DNA of 64,000 bases from the NCBI RefSeq assembly GCF_900103585.1, contig NZ_FNHV01000022.1, forward strand, positions 95,316 through 159,315, given 5' to 3'. This document shows, piece after piece, positions 25,852 through 34,380 of this stretch. Position 1 is the stretch's first letter, and every line of letters begins with the position of its first letter. Origin of the DNA: Streptomyces sp. cf386 (lineage in GTDB: Bacteria; Actinomycetota; Actinomycetes; Streptomycetales; Streptomycetaceae). The translations under genes were made by a program, and so were the position numbers. The notes under the pieces are model-generated. The model ran no database searches and was not told the DNA's origin. It saw nothing but the letters and a program-made list of their open reading frames with translations.

Positions 25852-26295
25852 TCATGCCCGCCGCAGCAGCCGGTTCATCGCCCGCCCGAACACATACCGG
25901 GCCGTACGCTCCACCACCCCGTCCAAGCCCCCCGGCACGATCCGCACCCGCAGCTCCTCCCGCCACACCACCCGCGCCCGTCCGCCGGGACCGGGCCGTA
26001 CCTCGATCTCGGCCCAGCCCGTGATCACCCGACCCCGCTTCTCCAACCGGCACAGGCCAGGCGTGTCGTCGTCCTGCGGGGGCTGCCACACCGTCACCTC
26101 CATCGGGTCGTCGATGGAGAGCGGGCCGAGGCCGGAACGGGCGACGAAACGCGTGCCCACGCCCGTCGGTTCGGGGGTCGTGACGCGGACGCGGGTCAGG
26201 GGGACGACCTCGGCGTGGCGGGGCCACTCCGTCAGGCGGCGCCACGCCTCGGTGAGGGGGAGCGGAACCGTGCGTTCGAGGAGGAAGTTCGCCAC
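25852..26295 (-). CDS. SRPBCC (START-like) family protein
   Basis: 147 residues from a GTG complementary to 26293-26295 giving MANFLLERTVPLPLTEAWRR; a start 45 bases earlier is possible. The sequence follows the polyketide-cyclase/START-like helix-grip pattern: an N-terminal strand, LTEAWRRLTEWPRHAEVVP, then strands with GVGTRFVARSG and RARVVWREELRV, and a C-terminal helix (VVERTARYVFGRAMNRLLRR). Such proteins bind hydrophobic ligands or act as cyclases or dehydratases. Its stop codon is 33 bases from the LanC-like start (or overlaps by ATGA with the alternative start), so the pair is an operon. Ligand unknown. Confidence 0.75.
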   Translation of the reverse strand: MANFLLERTVPLPLTEAWRRLTEWPRHAEVVPLTRVRVTTPEPTGVGTRFVARSGLGPLSIDDPMEVTVWQPPQDDDTPGLCRLEKRGRVITGWAEIEVRPGPGGRARVVWREELRVRIVPGGLDGVVERTARYVFGRAMNRLLRRA

Positions 26296-26492
26296 GGGGG
26301 TGATCTTACGGAACGGTCCTGTGGAATCCGGGCTGGTCACGGCGCGGTCGTATACGGGTCGTGCAGGCGGTCCAGCCGGCCGTCGGCGGGCAGGCGTACG
26401 TGAGGTGAACTCGGCGTCGGGCGCCGTGCCCAGCCCGTACCCTTCCTCCCAAGAGCGGGCAATCCGCCCACCTCCAGGGGGAGTTGATCATC

Positions 26493-27503
26493 ATGCCACT
26501 GAAGACCTACGGCGTACTGATCGGACGGGCCGTCGACACCCGGCGCGAGGGCGGCGACGACTCGCCGCACTACCAGATCCATCTCACCGACGATCACGGC
26601 ACGCACTACCGCGCCGCCGTCAACGTCCTCTCCCAGCAACAGCCCTCCGAGCTGCTGTACTTCGTCAGCGAGGACCTCCGGCATCCCCTCACGGACCGGC
26701 TGGCGGGACTCGCGAGCGGCTGGAACACCCTGCCGCCCGGCCCCGGCGGCCCGAACCTCGACTACGTGCGCGGCAACCTCTTCGACCCTGCCCTGATGCG
26801 GAAGCTGCCCCCGGACCTAGAAGGCCCCGACAACGACCTCGCCGACCTCCTCGACCACTCCGTCCGCCGCGCGGTCGCCGACCCGGAGGCCCGTGTGTAT
26901 CTGTTCGGCGAGCGCTGGGGGCCCGAGGCCGGGGTCAAGGACAAGGTCTTCGGCTTCCTGCCCGGCAACGGCGTGCACGACATCCATATGAACCAGGGCA
27001 ACAGCCGCCGCTTCCGCGGCGACGACGGCGTCTGGCAGGACGGCGGCCTGCTCGTCCACTTCCCGGCGCAGTCCCGCTGGGTCGGCACCTTCCTCGCCTT
27101 CCAGAGCCAGTCCTGGAAGACGGACGACGCCACCGGCCACGCCATCGAGGACGTCGACGGCTCGCGCCCCGTGCCCGGCACCCGGCCCGTCCGGATCGTC
27201 GCGGCCCTCGTCAACCCGCGCGGCCCCGCCCCCGAGGCCGAGACCGTGACCCTCCTCAACGCCTCGCCCGCCCCCGTCGACCTGACCGGCTGGCACCTCC
27301 AGGACCGGCTGGGGCAGCGCTCCGCCGTGCCGCCCGGCCCGCTCGCGGCCGGTGCCTGCCGCGCCGTCCCCCTCGGTGCGGGCGCCCAACTCGGCAACCA
27401 CGGCGGCGAGATCAGCCTCCTCGACGACCGGAGTACCAAGATCGACGGCGTTTCCTACACCGCCGAGCAGGCCGGGCGGGAGGGCTGGTCCGTCGTCTTC
27501 TGA
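26493..27503 (+). CDS. DUF2278 protein with C-terminal lamin-tail domain
   Basis: 336 residues from ATG 26493, with AGGGGGAG upstream. Residues 1-215 match DUF2278 (LKTYGVLIGRAVDTRRE, HYQIHLTDDHGTHYRAAVNV, NGVHDIHMNQGNS, WQDGGLLVHFP, WVGTFLAFQSQSW). Residues about 225-335 form an immunoglobulin-like lamin-tail domain (VTLLNASPAPVDLTGWHLQD, AAGACRAVPLGAGAQLGN, ISLLDDRSTKIDGVSYT). DUF2278 has no established function; conserved His/Asp residues hint at an enzyme. No signal peptide, so it appears cytoplasmic. It is divergent from the SRPBCC-LanC pair and followed by a short hairpin. Confidence 0.8.
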   Translation: MPLKTYGVLIGRAVDTRREGGDDSPHYQIHLTDDHGTHYRAAVNVLSQQQPSELLYFVSEDLRHPLTDRLAGLASGWNTLPPGPGGPNLDYVRGNLFDPALMRKLPPDLEGPDNDLADLLDHSVRRAVADPEARVYLFGERWGPEAGVKDKVFGFLPGNGVHDIHMNQGNSRRFRGDDGVWQDGGLLVHFPAQSRWVGTFLAFQSQSWKTDDATGHAIEDVDGSRPVPGTRPVRIVAALVNPRGPAPEAETVTLLNASPAPVDLTGWHLQDRLGQRSAVPPGPLAAGACRAVPLGAGAQLGNHGGEISLLDDRSTKIDGVSYTAEQAGREGWSVVF

Positions 27504-27521
27504 CCCCGTGGGCGCGGGGTC
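27502..27521. terminator. Short hairpin between convergent genes
   Basis: GACCCCG (27502-27508) and CGGGGTC (27515-27521) pair with a 6-base loop and fill the 19-base gap between two stop codons. Weak stem, but placed to serve both genes. Confidence 0.4.
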
Positions 27522-27522
27522 T

Positions 27523-29313
27523 TCATGCGGTGCTGTCGCGGGTGTCCGACCACGCCTTCCACAGGGCCGCGTACGGCCCCGCGGCGGCGCGCAGTTCGTC
27601 GTGGGTGCCGGTCTCGACGATGCGTCCGGCGTCCATGACGACGATGCGGTCGGCGGTCGCCGCCTGGCTGAGGCGGTGGGCGACGATCAGCGCGGTACGG
27701 CCGTCCACGGCCCGGACGACCGCCTTCTCCAGGGCGCGCGCGCCTGCGCTGCCGGCCTCGGCGGTGGCCTCGTCGAGGATCACCAGCGGTGGATCGGCGA
27801 GGATCAGCCGGGCGAGCGCCAGGGCCTGCGTCCGGTCTCCGCCGATCCGGTGGCCGCCGTCGCCGACGACCGTGGCGAGACCGTCGGGCAGCGCGTCGGC
27901 CCAGGCAAGGACGTCGACGCGGTCGAGTGCGGCCCGCAGTTCGTCATCGGTGGCGTCGGGTTTGGCCAGGCGGAGGTCGTCGGCGAGGGTCCCCGCGAAG
28001 ACGTGGGTCTCCTGGGTGATCAGGGCGACCGTGCGGCGGGCGGTCGCCGCGCCCAGCTCGCTCGGCGGGACACCGCCGATCAGGACCGTGCCGGTGGTGG
28101 GCGGTTGGATGCCGGCGACAAGCCTGGCCAGCGTGGTCTTGCCGGCTCCGCTCGCGCCCACGAGGGCGACCCGCTCGCCCTGCCGGATCGTCAGGTCGAT
28201 GTCGTGCAGCACGAGATGCCCGGGCCGGTACGCGTGGCTCACCTCGCGCACGGTGACCTCGGCCCGGCCCGCCTCGACCGGGCGGACGGACGGCGGGGCA
28301 GGGGGCTGGTCGGTGACGCCGACGAGCCGGGCCAGGCCGGCGGTGGCCGACTGGGCGTCGTCGAGGAGGACGAGGGCGGCGTTGATCGGGGTGAACAGAC
28401 TGTGGAAGTACAGGGCCGCCGCGGTCGCCGTACCGATGGATGCCGAGCCCTGCCGCACCAGCCAGTAGCCCGTGATCAGTACGGCGGCCAGCCCCGTGTA
28501 CTCGGCGATGTGCAGCCGGCTGTAGAAGCCCAGGACCAGCCGGATCCCGCGCATCGTCAGCGCCACCACCGACCAGGACCGCTCGGTGACCCGCTCGGCG
28601 TGCTCCCGCTCCAGCCGGAACGCCCGCACCGTGGAGCTGCCAGCGACCGTGTCGAGCAGTTGCTGCTGCTGGGCGCTCGCCGCCGCGCGCTGCTCGGCAT
28701 AGAGCGGCACGGCCCGGGCGATGTACCAGCGCGCGGTGGCCGCCTGTACCGGCACCGCCAGCAGCGCGGCCAGCAGGAACCGCCAGTCGAGCAGCGCCAT
28801 CGCCCCGAGCGTGAGGACGATGGTCAGCAGCGAGCGGACCAGCTCCGGCAGGGCGCTGCGCACCGCCTCGGCGATCAGGGACACGTCGGCGGTGACCCGG
28901 GCGGTGAGATCACCGGCGCCGGCCCTCTCGACCCGCTCCAGCGGCAGACCGAGTGCCCGCTCGACGAACCGCTCACGCAGCCGGGCCAGCGTCGTCTCGC
29001 CCAGCCGTGAGATCAGCGACAGCCCGAACCCGGCGCTGACGCCCTGCACCACGGCCACGGCCACGAGCAGCGCCGCCGTGACGGTGATGGCGTCGACGGA
29101 CGCGCGGTCGGCGGCCAGGTCCACGATGCGGCCCAGCAGCGGCTGCACCAGCAGACCGACGGTCGTGGAACCGACCAGCACCGCGAACCCGGTCAGGGCC
29201 AACCGCCGGTGCGGGCGCACCAGTTCCCTCACCGCCGCGCGGGTGCGCGCGGACGTGGCGACGGGGAGCAGGTGCGCGCCGCCGGCCGGCGCACCGGCTT
29301 CGGACCGGCTCAT
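27523..29313 (-). CDS. ABC exporter half-transporter with intact Walker motifs and degenerate signature
   Basis: 596 residues from the ATG complementary to 29311-29313, overlapping the previous stop codon by ATGA. An N-terminal six-helix type-1 exporter domain (about 35-330) precedes a nucleotide-binding domain (about 350-585). Walker A GASGAGKT (386-393), Walker B ILDEAT (Asp514, Glu515) and switch His546 (AHRLSQ) are intact. The ABC signature, normally LSGGQ, reads IGGDR (490-494). Its partner (next gene upstream) has an intact LSGGQ but a ruined Walker A, so the two should form a heterodimer with one active ATP site. An iron box upstream of the pair suggests iron or siderophore transport. 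Confidence 0.88.
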   Translation of the reverse strand: MSRSEAGAPAGGAHLLPVATSARTRAAVRELVRPHRRLALTGFAVLVGSTTVGLLVQPLLGRIVDLAADRASVDAITVTAALLVAVAVVQGVSAGFGLSLISRLGETTLARLRERFVERALGLPLERVERAGAGDLTARVTADVSLIAEAVRSALPELVRSLLTIVLTLGAMALLDWRFLLAALLAVPVQAATARWYIARAVPLYAEQRAAASAQQQQLLDTVAGSSTVRAFRLEREHAERVTERSWSVVALTMRGIRLVLGFYSRLHIAEYTGLAAVLITGYWLVRQGSASIGTATAAALYFHSLFTPINAALVLLDDAQSATAGLARLVGVTDQPPAPPSVRPVEAGRAEVTVREVSHAYRPGHLVLHDIDLTIRQGERVALVGASGAGKTTLARLVAGIQPPTTGTVLIGGVPPSELGAATARRTVALITQETHVFAGTLADDLRLAKPDATDDELRAALDRVDVLAWADALPDGLATVVGDGGHRIGGDRTQALALARLILADPPLVILDEATAEAGSAGARALEKAVVRAVDGRTALIVAHRLSQAATADRIVVMDAGRIVETGTHDELRAAAGPYAALWKAWSDTRDSTA

Positions 29314-31013
29314 GCGAGCACCGCCGTACGGTAGGCCGCGCACTCATGGACCAGCTGCTCATGGCCACCGCTCGCGGCGACCCCGCCTCCGTCGAGCAGG
29401 ACGACCCGGTCGGTCACGGCGAGCAGGGCCGGGCTCGTGGTCACCACGACAGTGGTACGGCCCGCGCGCAGGTCCCGGATCCCGACGGCGATCCGTGCCT
29501 CCGTGACCGCGTCGACGGCCGTGGTGGGCTCGTGCAGGACGAGGACCGGCGCGTCGGCGGCCAACGCCCGTGCCAGTGCGACGCGCTGCCGCTGCCCTCC
29601 GGAGAGCGAATGACCGCGGGCGGTGACGGCCGTGTCGAGGCCGTCGGGGAGGGCGCGTACGACGTCGTCCGTGCCGGACGCGGTGATCGCGGCGGTGGTG
29701 GCCGTATCTGTGCGGGCGCCGGCGGTGACGTTGTCCAGGACCGTGCCCTCGAACAGGTCCGCGTCGTGTTCCGCGACGAGGAGCGCGGTCCGCAGCTCCG
29801 CCAGGCCCAGTGCGGACAGGTGCGTCCCGTCCAGTGCGACGGTCCCGGCGTCCGGGTCGGCCCGGCGGCCGAGGCAGTGCATCAGCGCCGACGCGTCGGC
29901 CGGGTCGGTGGTGACGACGCCGACCGTCTCGCCGGGCGCGATGTCCAGGTCCACGGCGCGCAGGGACCCGTACGACAGGCCGCGCAGCCGCAGCCGGCCC
30001 TCCACTCGGTGCAGGACGGCGCCCCCGGACGACGGGTCGGCTGACACGGCGTGCTCGGCACCGAGCACTTCGGCGATCCGGGCCGCGGAGGCCCGCCCCT
30101 GGGCCAACTGCGCGTTGACCCAGGAGAACCCGGAGAGCGGGCCGATGAGGAACAGGGCCAGCGCGACGCAGGAGACCAGCTCGCCGAGGCCGATGTCGCC
30201 GCGTGCGGCAAGGCGTCCGCCGACGAGCACGACCAGGGCCAGGAACGCGCCGGTGAGCATGGTCACGACCCCGCTCTGCCACGCCTCGGCGCGGGCCGCG
30301 CGCAGGGTGGCGGCCAGCGAGTCCCGGCTGACCCGCCGATAGCGGGCGACGGCGGCCTGCTCGGCGCCGATGCCCTTGAGTACGCGCAGCCCGGCCACGA
30401 GGTCCGCCGCGACGCCCGAGGCCCGCGCGGCGCGCTCCTGTTCGGTCTCGCTGCGCCGCTCAAGTGGCTTGCTCAGCAGGTGGACCAGCCACAGCAGCAG
30501 GGGGGTGCCCAGCAGGACGAGGACCCCGAGGGGCACGGACACCCGCAGCAGCACGACCGCGCCGACCGCCAGCCCGGTCGCCGCCGCGACCCCGACGACG
30601 AGGGCCATCACGACGGCACCGACCCGCCGGGCGTCCTCGGTGGCGATGGTGGCCAGCTCGCCGGGCAACCTGCCTTCGTCCGCGCCTCCTTCGGGGGCGA
30701 GGGCCCGGTCGATCAGGTCGGTTCTGAGGCGGTGGGCGGCGGTCACCGAGGCCCGTTCGCCGGCTCGGGCGCCGTAGCGGTAGCTGACGGACAGCCCGAC
30801 GTAGACGACGGCCAGCGCCCCGAGCCACCACAGCAGACCGGCGAGGTCCCCTTCCACGACGCCCCGTTCGACGGCCACGCCGATGAGCACCGGCACCAGC
30901 GCCTCGCCCGTCTGATGAGCCATGGCCAGCACCGCACCGACCACGAGGTCACGGCGCTGTCCTGCCACCGCCCGCCAGAGAACGCCCCGTCCCGGCAGGT
31001 CCGCTCTTCTCAC
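29310..31013 (-). CDS. ABC exporter half-transporter with degenerate Walker motifs and intact signature
   Basis: 567 residues. A six-helix exporter domain (about 20-310) is followed by a nucleotide-binding domain whose Walker A position reads VVTTDPADASALM (366-378), without the GxxGxGKS/T lysine. Walker B ends LVLHEPTTAVD, with His494 in place of the metal-binding Asp, and the switch His is Ser (VTTSPALL). The signature HSLSGGQRQRVALARAL (468-484) is intact. This complements the partner encoded downstream (ATGA overlap), so the products form one heterodimeric exporter with a consensus and a degenerate site, as known for TM287/288-type transporters. An iron box lies 53-71 bases upstream of the start. 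Confidence 0.88.
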   Translation of the reverse strand: MRRADLPGRGVLWRAVAGQRRDLVVGAVLAMAHQTGEALVPVLIGVAVERGVVEGDLAGLLWWLGALAVVYVGLSVSYRYGARAGERASVTAAHRLRTDLIDRALAPEGGADEGRLPGELATIATEDARRVGAVVMALVVGVAAATGLAVGAVVLLRVSVPLGVLVLLGTPLLLWLVHLLSKPLERRSETEQERAARASGVAADLVAGLRVLKGIGAEQAAVARYRRVSRDSLAATLRAARAEAWQSGVVTMLTGAFLALVVLVGGRLAARGDIGLGELVSCVALALFLIGPLSGFSWVNAQLAQGRASAARIAEVLGAEHAVSADPSSGGAVLHRVEGRLRLRGLSYGSLRAVDLDIAPGETVGVVTTDPADASALMHCLGRRADPDAGTVALDGTHLSALGLAELRTALLVAEHDADLFEGTVLDNVTAGARTDTATTAAITASGTDDVVRALPDGLDTAVTARGHSLSGGQRQRVALARALAADAPVLVLHEPTTAVDAVTEARIAVGIRDLRAGRTTVVVTTSPALLAVTDRVVLLDGGGVAASGGHEQLVHECAAYRTAVLA

Positions 31014-31065
31014 GCATCCCCCCGGAGCGGGGAATCACGGCGCCCCCGCGTCATACAGTGCGAAC

Positions 31066-31084
31066 TTAGGTAAGCCTAACTCTA
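31066..31084. promoter_or_regulatory. Iron box upstream of the heterodimeric ABC exporter
   Basis: TTAGGTAAGCCTAACTCTA shares TTAGGT-AG-CTAAC with the actinobacterial iron box TTAGGTTAGGCTAACCTAA (13 of 19 positions). It lies about 53 bases before the first exporter gene. It is a weaker match than the site at 13646 but has both half-site cores. Confidence 0.6.
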
Positions 31085-31097
31085 GCTCCCCTGGTCG

Positions 31098-31132
31098 ACC
31101 AGGGCGGGCCGGGCACCCCGTCCCGCCCTGGT
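31098..31132 (-). terminator. Terminator of the GH43 operon
   Basis: ACCAGGGCGGG (31098-31108) pairs with CCCGCCCTGGT (31122-31132), 11 pairs with a 13-base loop, just beyond the GH43/AbfB stop codon at 31141. Confidence 0.65.
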
Positions 31133-31140
31133 GAGGGCCC

Positions 31141-32589
31141 CTACTGGGCGTAGAACGTGGCGTCCGCCCTGTCCGTCGCCGTGCTCGGTGTCTGCAGCTG
31201 CAGCAGGTAGTTGTAGTGCCGGATGTAGCGCCCGGCGTTGTTGGACGACTCGTACGACACCCCCGCCGAGTCGGACAGCCCGGCCCGCTTGAAGAAGCTC
31301 GCGTCGGCCGCGAACTGCGCCGTGCCGTCGTTCTTCTCCAGCCACACCTCGAAGTTCTTGTGCCGCAGGTAGTAGCCGGGGAAGTTGGCCGACTCCAGGG
31401 AGACCGTGCCGCTGCCGGTCAGTCCGGTGACCACACGGAACTGCGAGTCCGCCAGCGGGGAGACATTGGCCTCGATACGGGCCCGGTACTCCCAGTGCCG
31501 GATGAAGCGGTCCGCGAAGTTGTACGACGAGAAGCGCTGCGGCGTGACCCCGTCGGCCACCGGGATGCCGAAGTCGGGGGTGCCGTCGGCCTTCCAGTAC
31601 AGCTTCTGGACGCGGGTGCGGCGGTTGGGGTCGCCCAGCGGGTCGCCGCTGATGTCCTTGTAGCTGCGGTCGTGGTAGACGAGGATGTCGGACTTCCCGT
31701 CCTCGGAGACGGTGAAGGAGTTGTGGCCCGGACCGTACTGGCTGGTCGAGGCGTTGCTGGTGAACACCGGCGTCGAACTCTTCGTCCAGTTCGCCGTGTT
31801 GAGCAGGTCGGCGCTCGCGGAGGCGGACAGCAGCCCCAGGCAGTAGTTGCTGTCGGTGGCGCTGGCGGAGTACGACATGAACACCTTGCCGCCGTGCTGG
31901 ATCACCGCCGGGCCCTCGTTGACCTTGTAGCCGACGGTCTCCCACGAGTAGGTGGGCCGCGACAGCATCACCGGAGTGCCGGTGATGGTCCAGGGGTTGG
32001 CCATCTTCGCGAGGTAGATGTCCGTGTTGTTGTTCACGGACGGGTCGCGCTGGGCCCAGGACAGATAGCGCACGCCGTTCACGACGAAGGTCGTGGCGTC
32101 AAGCGAGAAGCTCTCCCACTGGGTCTTGATCTGCCCCTTCTCCGTCCAGGTGGCGGTCAGCGGGTTGGCGCCCGAGCCCTCCAGGACGTACATCCGGATC
32201 GCCCACACGTCGTTGGTGGCCCCGGCGGCGAAGTAGACGTACCACTTGCCGTCGATGAAGTGGATCTCCGGCGCCCAGATGTGCGCGCCCATCACACCGC
32301 TGGTGTGCTTGGTCCAGATGGTGACCTCCTGGGCCGTGGACAGGCCCTGGATGGTCGTCGCCCGGCGCAGCACGATGCGGTCGTACTCGGGGACGGTCGC
32401 GGTGAAGTAGTAGTAGCCGTCGGTGTGTTTGAAGATGTGCGGGTCGGCCCGCTTCTCGGCGATCGGGTTGGTGTAGGTCACGGCGGGGGAGTCCGGGACG
32501 GCGGCTTGGGCGGCGGGGGCGGGCCCCACGAGGCAGGCCGCGAGGCCGACGAGGACGGCCATGAGCAGCCGTACGGCTATGCGTCTCAA
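31141..32589 (-). CDS. Secreted GH43 glycosidase with AbfB (CBM42-like) domain
   Basis: 482 residues from a TTG complementary to 32587-32589, with GGAG about 7 bases upstream. Residues 1-30 are a Sec signal (LLMAVLVGLAACLVGPAPAAQA). The five-bladed GH43 propeller (about 35-320) shows the catalytic base Asp49 (RADPHIF), the pKa-modulating Asp164 (SLDATTF) and the acid Glu225 (VNEGPAVI). Residues about 345-480 form an AbfB arabinose-binding trefoil (RFIRHWEYRARI, YYLRHKNFEVWL, RYIRHYNYLLQL give three repeats). It should release L-arabinose from arabinan or arabinoxylan side chains outside the cell. It is 28 bases after the other GH43 gene, in one operon. Confidence 0.9.
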   Translation of the reverse strand: MRRIAVRLLMAVLVGLAACLVGPAPAAQAAVPDSPAVTYTNPIAEKRADPHIFKHTDGYYYFTATVPEYDRIVLRRATTIQGLSTAQEVTIWTKHTSGVMGAHIWAPEIHFIDGKWYVYFAAGATNDVWAIRMYVLEGSGANPLTATWTEKGQIKTQWESFSLDATTFVVNGVRYLSWAQRDPSVNNNTDIYLAKMANPWTITGTPVMLSRPTYSWETVGYKVNEGPAVIQHGGKVFMSYSASATDSNYCLGLLSASASADLLNTANWTKSSTPVFTSNASTSQYGPGHNSFTVSEDGKSDILVYHDRSYKDISGDPLGDPNRRTRVQKLYWKADGTPDFGIPVADGVTPQRFSSYNFADRFIRHWEYRARIEANVSPLADSQFRVVTGLTGSGTVSLESANFPGYYLRHKNFEVWLEKNDGTAQFAADASFFKRAGLSDSAGVSYESSNNAGRYIRHYNYLLQLQTPSTATDRADATFYAQ

Positions 32590-32617
32590 GGGAGTTCTCC
32601 AGGTGCGCAGAGGTCGG

Positions 32618-34126
32618 TCAGGTGGTGGGGACGAGGCGCCACTGCTGGCAGTTGTTGTTCAGCCACGTCCACTGCCGTACGTCGGCCCCGTTCGCGGTGG
32701 AGCAGTCGGCGACGTCGGCGACCTTGCCGGTGGACTCGTTGACGATCCGGACGTGGTCGCCGGAGGCCGTGAACACCAGGCGGTAGCGCTGGCACTTGTT
32801 GTTGAGCCACGACCACTGCCGGATGTCGGCGCCGTCGGAGGCGGAGCAGTCGGCCACGTCGGCGACCTTGCCGGTGGCGACGTTGACCAGCCGGTTGGTG
32901 TCGTCGCCGAGGTCCTCGACCTTCCACTTCTGGTTGGATCCGCCGGTGCAGGTCCACTGGAAGATGTTCGTGCCGTCGGCGCTGTTGCCGCCGTTCACAT
33001 CCAGGCACTTGCCGCTGTTGCGGTTGACGAGGGTGTACGACGTCGGGGTCGCCGCCGTCTCGCCGGACGGGCCGGGGTGGGTGGTGCCGAGGGCGACCGG
33101 CGTACCGAAGTTGGGGGTGCCGTCGGCGTTCCAGGTGAACTTCTGGGCGCGAGTGGTGCGTCCGTTGCCGCAGCCGCCGTTCGACGCGGAGTTGGCGTGG
33201 TAGACGATCCAGTTCTCGGTGCCGTCGGGCGAGGTGAAGAAGCCGTTGTGGCCGGGGCCGTACACACTGTTGGCATCACTGCGCTGGAAGACCGGCGTCT
33301 GCTTCTTGGTCCAGGAGGCGGGGCTGAGCGGATCGGAGCCGGTCAGCTCCAGCTGGCCGAGCTTGTAGTCGGCGGTCTGGCAGGAGCTCGCGGAGTACGA
33401 CAGGAAGGTGCGGCCGCCCCGGTACAGCGGCTCGGGGCCCTCGTTGACGGGGTTGCCGGAGCGCTCCCAGTCCAGGGTCGGGCTGGAGATGATGGTGAAG
33501 TTATTGCCGGCCAGGGTGTACGGATTGGTCATCGGCGCGATGACCAGGCTCTGCGTACTGCCGTTGATGAACCCGCTGCCGACCAGGTACAGCTTGTTGT
33601 TGGCCTGGAGCACGCTCGCGTCGATCAGCCAGCCGCCCGGCGTGAGGTTCGCCCCGGTGAGCGAACCCTTGTAGGTGTACGGGCCCATCGGGTCGGTGCC
33701 GGCGCTCTCCAGCACATGGGTGCGCTGGGAGTCGCAGCAGGCGACGCCGCTCTGGCCGGCCGAGTAGTAGACGTACCAGCGGCCGTTGAGCAGGTGCATC
33801 TCCGGCGCCCAGAAGTTGGTGTTGCGCGTCGACGTGGTGTCCGAATAGACCTGCACGTTGGGCGCGGTGGCGAGGCCCGCGAGCGTCGGCGACTTGCGGA
33901 TGCCGAGGATGCCGGTGAACGTCGTGGTGATCAGGTAGTAGTTGCCGTCGTGGTACTGCAGCCACGGGTCGGCGCCCTTGAACGACTTCAGCGGGTTCGT
34001 GTACGGGCGGCCCTCCGCCGCGGACACCGGCTGCGTGGTCGCCACCAGGGCCAGCAGCGCGGCGAGCACACACAGGATCAGCGATCTGCGGCGATTCCTG
34101 AACGGCGGGTGAGACATCCGGGGCAT
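32618..34126 (-). CDS. Secreted GH43 glycosidase with ricin-B-type (CBM13) lectin domain
   Basis: 502 residues from the ATG complementary to 34124-34126 (MPRMSHPPFRNRRRSLI); upstream in-frame ATGs exist but add only a polar stretch before the signal peptide. Signal peptide about 15-37, cleaved near VSAAEG. Catalytic Asp53 (GADPWLQ), Asp169 (LIDASVL) and Glu229 (VNEGPEPL) are present. Residues about 365-500 are a ricin-type beta-trefoil with QxW-like repeats (FQWTCTGGSNQKW, IRQWSWLNNKCQRY, VRQWTWLNNNCQQW). Probably an exo-acting arabinofuranosidase or arabinanase. It is the first gene of the operon and has a clear promoter upstream with candidate operators. Confidence 0.9.
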   Translation of the reverse strand: MPRMSHPPFRNRRRSLILCVLAALLALVATTQPVSAAEGRPYTNPLKSFKGADPWLQYHDGNYYLITTTFTGILGIRKSPTLAGLATAPNVQVYSDTTSTRNTNFWAPEMHLLNGRWYVYYSAGQSGVACCDSQRTHVLESAGTDPMGPYTYKGSLTGANLTPGGWLIDASVLQANNKLYLVGSGFINGSTQSLVIAPMTNPYTLAGNNFTIISSPTLDWERSGNPVNEGPEPLYRGGRTFLSYSASSCQTADYKLGQLELTGSDPLSPASWTKKQTPVFQRSDANSVYGPGHNGFFTSPDGTENWIVYHANSASNGGCGNGRTTRAQKFTWNADGTPNFGTPVALGTTHPGPSGETAATPTSYTLVNRNSGKCLDVNGGNSADGTNIFQWTCTGGSNQKWKVEDLGDDTNRLVNVATGKVADVADCSASDGADIRQWSWLNNKCQRYRLVFTASGDHVRIVNESTGKVADVADCSTANGADVRQWTWLNNNCQQWRLVPTT

Positions 34127-34177
34127 ACGAGACCGTCCCTGTCCGTGATCCATGTCGACCACGATTGTCCGTAATTT

Positions 34178-34190
34178 CGAACGGAGTTCG
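34178..34190. promoter_or_regulatory. Inverted repeat CGAAC-GGA-GTTCG, candidate repressor site
   Basis: A perfect 5-3-5 dyad just downstream of the predicted start of transcription of the GH43 operon (near 34208), where a sugar-responsive repressor would block transcription. Binding protein unknown; none is encoded next to it. Confidence 0.4.
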
Positions 34191-34214
34191 TGATTCCGAT
34201 CGTGACTGGGTCAG

Positions 34215-34243
34215 AAGATAAAAGTGGGACATGTTCCCGTCAA
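34215..34243 (-). promoter_or_regulatory. Predicted vegetative promoter of the GH43 operon
   Basis: On the reverse strand TTGACG (34238-34243), spacer of 17, then TATCTT (34215-34220), a close match to the HrdB-type consensus. The spacer holds a near-palindrome GGGAACATGTCCC. The leader to the start codon at 34126 would be about 80 bases. Confidence 0.6.
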
Positions 34244-34380
34244 CGGTTTCGTCATATGTGCTTTACAAACCCGCGCGCGGACGCACACCCGGCGCGGGTG
34301 TGTGATGGTGCGCTTGCCCGTTCAGGTGATCAACCGGCGAATGGGCTCCCAGACCTCAACTGCCCCCGTATCCAAGGCAC

